Below, piece by piece: positions 57,478-64,000 of a stretch of DNA of 64,000 bases (position 1 is the stretch's first letter; each line of letters starts with the position of its first letter). Below the pieces are notes generated by a model. It was given only the letters and a program-made list of their open reading frames with translations. It ran no database searches and was not told the DNA's origin. The position numbers were made by a program, and so were the translations under genes. This stretch comes from Symsagittifera roscoffensis. Taxonomy: Eukaryota > Xenacoelomorpha > Acoela > Convolutidae. The DNA is taken from positions 52,403,074 through 52,467,073 of the forward strand of contig NC_087063.1 in assembly GCF_963678635.1 (NCBI RefSeq), written 5' to 3'.

Positions 57478-58699
57478 TTTTAGCGACTGTTCCGAATTTG
57501 TCTATTCGAATATTTGATAGTCTTTCTCCCAAGACTATCACTTTCGTTACTTGCTCCAAGGGAAATTGGAAAAACAGTTCTAATCTCAAGCTTTCTCCAC
57601 TAAATTCTGGATAATGCAAGTGTTCAGCGGCATCCTGTAGTGAAGTCAAGTCGAAAACTAGAATATAGTGATTTTGAAAATCTTCCATAGGAAGAGCTGG
57701 AAAATCTTCGTTAAACTGCATTGCTTTCATTGTTGTAACATAGGGTCGACAAGGAGAAGTTGTATCTAATGAAATAATTGCTCTTCCACCCCGAATAATT
57801 CTAAGCTCTCTCAAATGAAATTGTTGATAATTGAAAGGATTTTCATGAAAAGATCCCGCAACAGCCGAATTTGTACTCATTACAACAGCTATCCTTCTGA
57901 TTGGGGCATTATTGAAAACATTTTCCTGAATAAACTGGTTTTGACGAGATGGAATGATAAAGGTTCTTGCTATAGTTTCCATGTAATTGTAATGAGCAGG
58001 TTCCCTTTCCAGATTCCATTGCAAATATTGATGATTAGGTTCAGTTACTAAAATTCTTCTTGTAAACAGTGAACAATCAACTATTTTCAGACTGACATTT
58101 GGATTATCAGATAACATGTAAAAATTAGGTCCTGATCGAATTAGTTTAATTTGAACTTTGGTTTCTGGTAGTAATAATTTTTCACAAGTAAACAAGTCAA
58201 TGGCTAGCCTGCCATAAAGTGAAAAAGTAATCCCTGTTCCCAAGGAATTTGCTCTATCAGTGAATGGATACATATCAAATGCATCAGGATTTTCTTCAAA
58301 ACTGTATCCATGACAAGCAAGAATTCCTTTATTACTCACTGCTGACGAGTTGAATTCGTTCGATATCTGTGCCTTATGAGAATATAACCCATTGGCATTG
58401 TAAACCATTGTATTGTTAAAATAAACTTCACAGTTGGAGAATAGAGAATGTAGTAGATTGCTTACACAAGTTAAGTAAGTTTGTGGTTCCTCATCTGAAT
58501 CTTCCTCCGATTTTGCTTTATGTTCTGCTTTTTCTTTTTTGAAAGCATCAAACAATCTTCCTTTGAATAGTTGAAGCTTTAAGCTAAGATGGGTATCACG
58601 CATATCCAAGTAGAGATTACGATCCGTTTCAAATTCAAACTCAATACTACTTTCATCCAGAGAAGTACTGGGGAATACTTCTTGTGTGTAAGATGACAT
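57470..58699 (-). CDS. Polinton capsid protein (F54H12.2-like, probable major capsid)
   Basis: 409 residues from ATG at 58699. An upstream in-frame ATG at 58780 adds 27 residues that overlap another gene remnant, so the inner start is preferred. The N-terminus SSIEFEFETDRNLYLDMRDT and the C-terminus NHYILVFDLTSLQD ... SLRLELFFQFPLEQVTKVIVLG are the hallmark ends of the invertebrate 'F54H12.2-like' proteins, Polinton proteins (PY type) thought to form the double jelly-roll capsid. Residues ~50-65 are a Lys/Glu/Asp-rich insert. The frame is fully open, the best-preserved gene of the element. Whether it is the major or a minor capsid protein cannot be settled by eye. Confidence 0.75.
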   Translation of the reverse strand: MSSYTQEVFPSTSLDESSIEFEFETDRNLYLDMRDTHLSLKLQLFKGRLFDAFKKEKAEHKAKSEEDSDEEPQTYLTCVSNLLHSLFSNCEVYFNNTMVYNANGLYSHKAQISNEFNSSAVSNKGILACHGYSFEENPDAFDMYPFTDRANSLGTGITFSLYGRLAIDLFTCEKLLLPETKVQIKLIRSGPNFYMLSDNPNVSLKIVDCSLFTRRILVTEPNHQYLQWNLEREPAHYNYMETIARTFIIPSRQNQFIQENVFNNAPIRRIAVVMSTNSAVAGSFHENPFNYQQFHLRELRIIRGGRAIISLDTTSPCRPYVTTMKAMQFNEDFPALPMEDFQNHYILVFDLTSLQDAAEHLHYPEFSGESLRLELFFQFPLEQVTKVIVLGERLSNIRIDKFGTVAKNV

Positions 58700-58811
58700 A
58701 ATTGTTTCCAGGTATTTGTTCCGGTAGAAAATTTGTAAAGGAACTAAGACTGTTATTCGGATAACAATTAAAAGAAGCATTAGAAACTAGCTCAATAGTA
58801 AAAGAATCCAT
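58700..58811 (-). pseudogene. N-terminal remnant of a second Polinton structural protein
   Basis: From ATG at 58811 the frame reads SFTIELVSNASFNCYPNNSL and SSFTNFLPEQI, the start signature of a conserved Polinton protein that usually sits beside the F54H12.2-like gene (S-N-A/T-S ... Y/F-P-x-N-T/S ... F-T-x-x-L). After about 33 residues similarity stops and the frame ends at 58653, inside the capsid gene. The body of the gene is deleted. Confidence 0.55.
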
Positions 58812-58871
58812 GACAACTGATCGATAGAAACTCAATTTAAAAAACGACTTACCACTAATCTGAACATTTTC

Positions 58872-59778
58872 TCAGCTCTTTTTTATAAAATTTTCCCAGA
58901 ATTTCTTCTTTTTTGAGATCTTTGACGATGTATGTTGGAGGTTTTTTTGTAGATATTGCCGAAACTTCAAAAATTTCATCTGTAAACTGTGGCTTGTATC
59001 CTTTTCGAAACGGATATCATTTTTCGAAATTCTAACTCTATCACCAAATTTGAATTTTGGTTTAGTATATTTCTTGAATGATTTGTTATTCAATATTGAG
59101 AAAAAATCACTGTTTTTCACATCTCTGGGAGATTTTCCAATTGATCGATTTTTGCGGCAGTTCAATGTAGAAACAAATTGCTGCAATTTGGGCACAAATT
59201 TTTCACCATGATCTTCAATGTAACGATATATTATATGTTTTCAAGATTGAATTGCTCTCTCTGAAAATGCAGCTTTTGTTTCACTCATTGTTGAGTAAAC
59301 TTCAATGTCTTTCTCCTTGCAAAACTTTTTAAAAGTTCCACCATATTCTGTTCTTTATCAACCCAAAGTTTTTCAGGAGTGTTTTTTCGAGAAATCATTT
59401 TTCTAAAAGCTTGTAAAGTGTCTTTGGCATACTTTGTTTTCATTGTTTGAACTCTGACAAATCTCGAAAAAATATCTACAGCAACTAATAAATACTTGAT
59501 TCCATTGTTTTGACAAAAGCCAAGTCCATACACCAGATTTCATTGATACATTTAGAAAACGCTTGAAGTCTTCGGAAAGACCTGATTGGTGGACCAAATT
59601 TTGTATACGATGTCTTGGTTTGTAAAAACTTTTCTACTTTCTTTTTTGATAAACCACTCACTTTAATCAAGTTTTGAATAGAACCGTACGCAGCTCTGCC
59701 CCTAGAATACAATTTGTTTAGTCTTACCTTTTCAGATTTTGAAAGGGATCCAAGTTCCTCTATCTTTTGCTTTGGCAT
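58872..59778 (-). pseudogene. Polinton retroviral-like integrase
   Basis: Three frames together give a full domain order. 59778-59485 has the N-terminal helices (KLYSRGRAAYGSIQNLI, KKKVEKFLQTKTSYTKF) and CINEIWCMDL with the first Asp. 59533-59285 has NGIKYLLVAVDIFSRFV and LWVDK with the second Asp. A third frame has STMSETKAAFSER with the Glu, then LQQFVSTLNCRKNRSIGKSP and the C-terminal FKFGDRVRISKNDI to 58872. There are frameshifts near 59525 and 59345 and an in-frame TGA near 59240. It would insert the element DNA; this copy cannot. Its start overlaps the upstream gene by 47 bp. Confidence 0.85.
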
Positions 59779-60140
59779 TCTTGTTAATAACAAGTTTAGG
59801 AGGAAGTTGAGTTGCTTCCAAAATAGTAAAGTAAATATCTGGAAAATCGATATTTTTTGCTTTAGTGTACACACAAAGTCTACAATAGATTCTTTTGTAT
59901 CTCGATTATGTAATATAATATTGTCTGACTGGCTGAGTTTAATTCTAGGAGAATTCAAAATTAAATCAATAATATGCTTATTGTTGCTCGTTTTCAACCT
60001 CGCATTTACAGCACTGTAAACAGAATCAAAATTTTTTGGTACAATTCCTCTTTTTCTTGCTTTTGTTCCAATTTTTGTTTTGTTGGAAGTGTACTTTGTG
60101 ATTGATAAACTGAGTACGGAATTAAAACAAACTGTTCCAT
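59732..60140 (-). pseudogene. Conserved Polinton protein of unknown function
   Basis: ATG at 60140: EQFVLIPYSVYQSQS, then in a second frame ILNSPRIKLSQSDNIILHN, then in a third frame PDIYFTILEATQLPPKLVIN and KNAKAKDRG ending PFKI at a TGA (59732-59734). These three blocks in this order are a recurrent protein in invertebrate Polintons, normally about 130-200 residues between ATPase and integrase. Two frameshifts (near 60000 and 59850) break it. Role unknown; no catalytic motif. Confidence 0.6.
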
Positions 60141-60196
60141 ACTATGTCAATCGTTTAATGACAAAAGCGGTGATGATAGATATCAATTGTAACCCT

Positions 60197-61090
60197 TTAG
60201 TTGAACTTGAAATAATTCTTCTTTTGTGTAGAGGAGTTCTTTTTTGTGTTAGTTCTGAATTTTCGTTTCGATATTTTACTACGTCTTCTTTCCGAAGATC
60301 TCGAAGCTCCCCTCTTAATAGGTTTACTAAACACTCGCTCAGAAACTGAATGAAATCTTTTGGGCAATTGAAAATGAATTGTTTTCGAAGCCTTAGGAAA
60401 AATTTTTGAAATATTGGGAGAATAGAGACGTATTGTGTACTCATCGTCCAAAAACTTTTTCTCTATTCCAGCTGGTAAGTAAAATTTTGTTGGAACTGAG
60501 CCACTATTAGTGCAATACCTAAGTGAATCAACTGTTTTTGGGGTTAAATCAATAAGTAAATGCTCATAAGGAACGGATGTTGCAACTTGATACCACTCTT
60601 TTAATTGAGATCCTAGACCTAGTTGTTGACTTAATGTATTGATTTGTAAAACATCCCTCGGCGACTTGAACAAGACTATGTGTGTATTTTGTAACTCTAC
60701 ATCTCGTCCTAATTTGCTTTGATGAAATAAGTTGTGTTTGATGTATATTGTATTCAGACCCCTGTGTCTCCCCGCAGTAGCAATTTTTACAAATTGTTTG
60801 GAGTTTGAAAGTTCTTCACAAGAATCATCAAATATAAGCAAATACTTAGTTCCATTATTGGGGAGATTTTCAATCAATTCAAAATCTACTCCTTGGATAA
60901 ATTTAAAGTTTTTTCTTTGCATTTGACTATAAAGAGGTTGATAATGTTGATGAAAATAAAAAATTTTGTCGAATGCTGGTTGAAAAGTACCAATTTTCAA
61001 CCAATTAAAAATAAGATGCAATTCTCCAGATCCACTTGGTCCAACTAAAGAAATCAAATTTCGTTCTTTGGTAGATATTATTTTATTCAT
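60197..61090 (-). CDS. Polinton FtsK/HerA-type DNA-packaging ATPase
   Basis: 297 residues from ATG at 61090; an upstream in-frame TTG is not needed. The order matches the family: Walker A region (SLVGPSGSG), FYFHQHYQPLYSQMQ, Walker B KYLLIFDDSCEEL, TAGRHRGLNTIYIKHNLFHQ, LQNTHIVLFKSPRD and VPYEHLLIDLTPKT, then a basic Arg/Ser/Lys-rich tail. It should pump DNA into capsids. The Walker A lysine is Glu23 (GSGEL instead of GSGKT/S), and the following Thr/Ser is Leu, so ATP binding would be lost. The start codon overlaps the stop of the upstream small membrane ORF (ATGA). Confidence 0.85.
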   Translation of the reverse strand: MNKIISTKERNLISLVGPSGSGELHLIFNWLKIGTFQPAFDKIFYFHQHYQPLYSQMQRKNFKFIQGVDFELIENLPNNGTKYLLIFDDSCEELSNSKQFVKIATAGRHRGLNTIYIKHNLFHQSKLGRDVELQNTHIVLFKSPRDVLQINTLSQQLGLGSQLKEWYQVATSVPYEHLLIDLTPKTVDSLRYCTNSGSVPTKFYLPAGIEKKFLDDEYTIRLYSPNISKIFPKASKTIHFQLPKRFHSVSERVFSKPIKRGASRSSERRRSKISKRKFRTNTKKNSSTQKKNYFKFN

Positions 61091-61355
61091 AGCTTTGGAG
61101 AAGGTAGAATATAACCGACTGTACTTGATAAAATAGCTACCCAAACTGTTGTTTCTTCACATGTTGTGGATAACATAATTCGAACGATTGCACATACTAG
61201 CATCAAAACTATAATAAAAAATTGGCACAAAAAAACTAAAAGAGATCTATTACATGTACGTCCAAACAATTTCCATTATTTTCGTTCATGATTTTCTTTT
61301 CTTCATCAAAAACAAAACTTCCTAAATTTACGGGTTTGTCACATTGATCGACCAT
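61087..61355 (-). pseudogene. Small membrane protein, frame-broken
   Basis: ATG at 61355 opens a 36-codon frame (DQCDKPVNLGSFVFDEEKK) ending at 61247. A one-base shift near 61270 leads to a frame with a clear membrane segment (LLVFLCQFFIIVLMLVCAIV) that ends in a TGA overlapping the ATPase ATG. Together they would be a ~90-residue single-pass protein. The ATGA overlap supports a once-real gene. Function unknown. Confidence 0.45.
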
Positions 61356-61432
61356 CTTAACTCTAAAAAGAAAAAATTGACAATGAATTTAATTAAAGTT
61401 TGAAAATGGAAGTACATTAAGAATAAAATAAT

Positions 61433-61903
61433 TTACAATTTGTTAAAGAAACATCGAGTCCATGTTCCGTATGCAAATGCTTTTCTTTCTGCACAGTGAA
61501 GAGTTTTTGCATGACGAAATGGGTAGTTGCTACACCTCCAATCATATTCTTCATCTTTGAATATCAAAAACTGAACTTTAGGGCAAGCGTAGTCATCCAA
61601 ATTAATAATCTTTGTTTCCAAAAATTCTGATAGAATCTTACATTTTTCATAACCTTTTGCAAAAAATTCCGTGTCTGTGGCTTCTAGATTTTTCAAAATT
61701 TTTTCAAGTTCAGTATATTTTTCGTAACCACTGCTCCAATTGATTCCATGAAGATGCTGTGTACACCAAAAAGATTGGGATGTTGGTTTGAATTTTTTGG
61801 GAGGAAGAAAGGAATATCCTTCTGTTTGTCCATCCTTATAAACTCCTAATTCTTTCACTATATTGCTTTCAATACATTCAATATCCAAAACAACTAGACT
61901 CAT
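61433..61903 (-). CDS. Conserved nuclease-like protein of Polintons
   Basis: 156 residues from ATG at 61903; the frame extends upstream to 61990 without similarity. SLVVLDIECIE has the D-x-E signature of DEDD (DnaQ/RNase H-like) nucleases. AKGYEKCKILSEFL and LDDYACPKV follow, and the end reads WRCSNYPFRHAKTLHCAERK, a Cys/His pattern recurrent in proteins near invertebrate Polintons. A 3'-5' exonuclease role is plausible but inferred. The frame is intact. Confidence 0.5.
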   Translation of the reverse strand: MSLVVLDIECIESNIVKELGVYKDGQTEGYSFLPPKKFKPTSQSFWCTQHLHGINWSSGYEKYTELEKILKNLEATDTEFFAKGYEKCKILSEFLETKIINLDDYACPKVQFLIFKDEEYDWRCSNYPFRHAKTLHCAERKAFAYGTWTRCFFNKL

Positions 61904-61943
61904 TCTGTTAACTGATTTCTCTGAAGTTTTTTGTTTAAAATGA

Positions 61944-62348
61944 TTAACAATCAAACAATGTATATACTGATGAGGCAAATATTTTAACATATAAACAGAA
62001 AAATAATCCAGTCACGTGACCAAAAAAGCTTGAACTGGGGAGACTAGGTGCAACATAACAATACCCAGGACCTTTTTTTGTAGTAGATTTCACAGATCCA
62101 GCAGAGTCATGTAGAATTGCATGTAGTCTAAAAATTTTGGAGTTTGCAAAAAAATAATCCATACAGGAATTTCCGTATCCAATTAGTCCGCCAAAAGGAA
62201 ATTTTTGGTCCATTTCTTTTAAGTTTATGTCCGGGTCCAAAACAATACAGGTACAAAGAAATAAATTTTTTCTTTTTGTATTTGATGAGAAATCTTGCCT
62301 AATAATCTCAAAAACTCTTAGAATTTCATTCAATTTCTGTACGTTCAT
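61944..62348 (-). CDS. Conserved hypothetical Polinton protein
   Basis: 134 residues from ATG at 62348. The central part DSAGSVKSTTKKGPGYCYVA followed by FFGHVTGLFFCLYV looks conserved (G-P-G-Y-C-Y, G-H-x-T-G-L-F-F) and sits next to the nuclease-like gene, overlapping its possible longer start. No domain recognised. Two Asp and several Cys residues are present but no metal-site pattern is clear. Confidence 0.5.
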   Translation of the reverse strand: MNVQKLNEILRVFEIIRQDFSSNTKRKNLFLCTCIVLDPDINLKEMDQKFPFGGLIGYGNSCMDYFFANSKIFRLHAILHDSAGSVKSTTKKGPGYCYVAPSLPSSSFFGHVTGLFFCLYVKIFASSVYTLFDC

Positions 62349-62466
62349 TTTCTACAGTGCATTCGTCAATAATGATACAAGATTTTTTGAAGGTCTCTAC
62401 ATAACCTAGTAATGAAGGAAGCATATCAAGTAATTTATCATATTCTTCTCTTTGTAGTTGTAAAAA

Positions 62467-62754
62467 TTAATTATTTTTCCATTGATTTCCATTTCTACGA
62501 TATTCTACAAGATCTATTTTTTTGGTATCAGATCGGTATCCTATGTGAATTGTTCTTCTACCATTATGCAGAGTCCACTCAAAGTGAGATATTTGTGAGT
62601 CTACGTCCAAATTTTGCAAGTTTGGTAAGTTTTGAGATTCTATAATTGTTAGTGAAGTTTTTCGGGACTTTTCTTCTAGAACAATATGAAAAAGTCCCAA
62701 TTTATTGTGAAGTTTTAAGAGTAAATTTCTTGAAAAACCAATATTCCAACTCAT
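62467..62754 (-). CDS. Hypothetical Polinton protein, 95 aa
   Basis: ATG at 62754 (an upstream in-frame TTG is ignored). Contains NLLLKLHNKLGLFHIVLEEK and WTLHNGRRTIHIGYRSDTKK, suggesting a small beta-rich protein. It lies in line with its neighbours (gap of ~118 bp to the next gene). I do not recognise it. Confidence 0.4.
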   Translation of the reverse strand: MSWNIGFSRNLLLKLHNKLGLFHIVLEEKSRKTSLTIIESQNLPNLQNLDVDSQISHFEWTLHNGRRTIHIGYRSDTKKIDLVEYRRNGNQWKNN

Positions 62755-62837
62755 ACTGTTCAACACCAATACTAAATGAAAAATGATTTTGAGGATAAAT
62801 AGTTAAATTACAAGACAAAAAACATAAATAACACATA

Positions 62838-63377
62838 TTATTGTACATTACAGTTCTCAACAAACATAAAGTCTCCCAAAATTTGGGACAGTTCTTTGAA
62901 TTCGTTCAAAGTATAGTTGACATAGGCAACTTGTTTCATTGCTTCATTCTCTTTTGCGGTGAACAATCGAATCTGAATGTAGGGAGGTTTGTTAATATTG
63001 TACCTCTTGATCGTGACACAAACTTGTCTTCTACTGTATGTTGCTATGTCATACCCTTTGTTGCAGTTGGCAAGCTCCTGATCCATAGTTGACTCTTTGT
63101 CAGAAGTGAGTTCCAATATAGGAACGAGTCCAAGGTTTTCAGCATCGTGAATAACAGTTTTTCTAATTGCTGAGATTGCTTCTCCTTCTTTTTCACCGAG
63201 ATAGACTTGCTGTCTTTTTTCGAGTTGTCCCAACTCATTTTTCTTGAATAGTTGAAAGCAGGGTTCAAAATAAATTTTCCCTTTGTAGGATTTTTGGGAC
63301 CAAGCAAATCTCCCAATTCTTGTTTGATTTTTTGAGAATTCAATGTAATTGGGACTTGTGTATTTTTTTGAGAACAT
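62838..63377 (-). CDS. Hypothetical Polinton protein, possible PC4-like DNA-binding fold
   Basis: 179 residues from ATG at 63377, the first gene of the - strand cluster. The segment VCVTIKRYNINKPPYIQIRLF and VNYTLNEFKELSQIL resembles the beta-beta-beta-helix pattern of PC4/ssDNA-binding domains (I-R-x-F ... G-x-x-L-T-x-x-E-F-x-x-L). An earlier segment (IGRFAWSQKSYKGKIYF) might be a similar repeat. The match is by pattern only and weak. The frame is intact. Confidence 0.4.
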   Translation of the reverse strand: MFSKKYTSPNYIEFSKNQTRIGRFAWSQKSYKGKIYFEPCFQLFKKNELGQLEKRQQVYLGEKEGEAISAIRKTVIHDAENLGLVPILELTSDKESTMDQELANCNKGYDIATYSRRQVCVTIKRYNINKPPYIQIRLFTAKENEAMKQVAYVNYTLNEFKELSQILGDFMFVENCNVQ

Positions 63378-63591
63378 TTTTGAAGAACAGACTGATCAGA
63401 TGAAGAGAAATGAGAGAAATGATTTTGAGATTAAATGAAATTGAAAGTAAACAATATGAGTCATTCACTGAACCATAAAAGGAAATAGAACTATAATTGG
63501 AATTTTTGAGGGAAATTTCCAAAAATGGAATTGTGTAGGTGTTAGTGTTCTTATATAAATCCAGAATTCTCAGCAAAAATCATTGTTTCAG
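63378..63591. promoter_or_regulatory. Divergent intergenic region with TATA-like palindrome
   Basis: 214 bp between the - strand cluster and a + strand ORF. TTATATAA at 63551-63558 is its own reverse complement and sits 34 bp before the + strand ATG; it could serve as a TATA box for the + gene. No other motif is clear. Confidence 0.4.
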
Positions 63592-64000
63592 ATGGCTGCA
63601 GCTATCTGTCAAGCTTATCCTAGCTTTTATTCAGAGTATTGCCAAAAATCGCTATTTATTTCCGTTTCCAGTAATTTTTACGAAAAGTATACAGTAACCA
63701 ATAATTTTTGTGTCTCTACCCACAATTCTTACTGTTCTTTGGAAAATTGTAAGTTTCACATACTTCTGATTGGTTCATCTTTCGATCAAAATTTGCAACG
63801 ATTGGGTAATTTTCATTTCACATACCAAATTATCGATTGTCTTTACACTCTGTACAAAAACAGATTTTATTCAAATGTTATTTCATCAACTGGCGAAATT
63901 TTCAATCAACTTGACCACGCTGTTCATCACAATTTGAAATGGAAAGGAGCAGAAAAAATGCCAAGTGTTGCAAAGAAAAGACTGTTACGCAAAAAATTCA
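63592..64000 (+). CDS. Unknown protein, open to the end of the window
   Basis: From ATG at 63592 (context CAGATGG) the frame is open for 136 codons and is cut by the window end. It is rich in Cys, Tyr, Phe and Asn (FCVSTHNSYCSLENCKFHILL) and ends in a basic stretch (MPSVAKKRLLRKKF). As the only + strand gene of this element it may begin the early/replication side, where the DNA polymerase would lie, but I see no polymerase motif. Confidence 0.5.
   Translation, partial: MAAAICQAYPSFYSEYCQKSLFISVSSNFYEKYTVTNNFCVSTHNSYCSLENCKFHILLIGSSFDQNLQRLGNFHFTYQIIDCLYTLYKNRFYSNVISSTGEIFNQLDHAVHHNLKWKGAEKMPSVAKKRLLRKKF

Larger units (their letters stand above)
56168..57899 (-). repeat. Tandem duplication in the Polinton, copy 2
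   Basis: Partner of 54436-56167. Its right end is continuous with the rest of the capsid gene, so this is the copy joined to the main element. Offsets between matching points are 1731-1733 bp. Confidence 0.9.
54436..64000 (-). mobile_element. Decayed Maverick/Polinton element (right end outside window)
   Basis: Virion and insertion genes typical of Maverick/Polintons lie compactly on the - strand: adenovirus-type cysteine protease, small membrane protein, F54H12.2-type capsid protein, retroviral-like integrase, FtsK/HerA-type packaging ATPase, nuclease-like protein and conserved unknowns. The protein-primed DNA polymerase B is not seen and may lie beyond 64000. Several genes carry stops or frameshifts. 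The left part is tandemly duplicated. No terminal inverted repeat can be shown because the other end is absent. Confidence 0.85.

Overview
This is a repeat-rich, AT-rich metazoan (probably invertebrate) chromosome segment with no recognisable host gene. The animal assignment rests on the element families present: BEL/Pao and Ty3/gypsy retrotransposons and a Maverick/Polinton virus-like element. The species cannot be named from the sequence. Almost every coding region is a broken copy of mobile-element genes.

Layout. (1) 1-9.3 kb: a decayed Ty3/gypsy element on the + strand. Its leader is 2.5 tandem copies of a ~763-bp unit, each starting with a tRNA-Ser-type primer-binding site, and its protease-RT-RNase H-integrase part is tandemly duplicated. 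(2) ~10.5-15.5 kb: a decayed BEL/Pao element on the + strand, followed by an out-of-order protease/pre-RT fragment of a second copy. (3) 15.5-25.5 kb: a ~10-kb degenerate higher-order repeat array. Part of it is an exact 30-bp period that reads on the - strand as ten-residue repeats; other parts have a ~22-bp period. A 228-bp hAT-type MITE with an 8-bp target duplication sits inside. (4) 25.5-43.4 kb: a large (~18 kb) Ty3/gypsy element (element A) on the - strand with a pre-gag ORF, gag, protease, an internally duplicated RT/integrase, an env-like ORF and a further ~545-codon ORF of unknown function before its 3' LTR. (5) 43.47-44.05 kb: one more unit of the array. (6) 44.06-53.7 kb: element B, a related but diverged Ty3/gypsy element on the + strand, so A and B form a head-to-head inverted pair. 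B ends abruptly in the integrase C-terminal domain. (7) 53.7-54.4 kb: short tandem and inverted repeats. (8) 54.4-64 kb: a Maverick/Polinton on the - strand: cysteine protease, small membrane protein and capsid protein (this block tandemly duplicated, 1.73 kb), integrase, packaging ATPase, a nuclease-like protein and several conserved unknowns, plus a divergent + strand ORF running off the end of the window.

How the genes work together. Each retroelement once encoded Gag for particle assembly, protease for processing, RT/RNase H for cDNA synthesis and integrase for insertion. The Polinton set (capsid, protease, ATPase, integrase) is the virion-forming and insertion core of that class; its DNA polymerase is not in the window. 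All are defective here: nonsense codons, frameshifts, lost catalytic residues and truncations are visible in nearly every one. The best-preserved proteins are the Polinton capsid, the Polinton small proteins and element B RT/RNase H and integrase.
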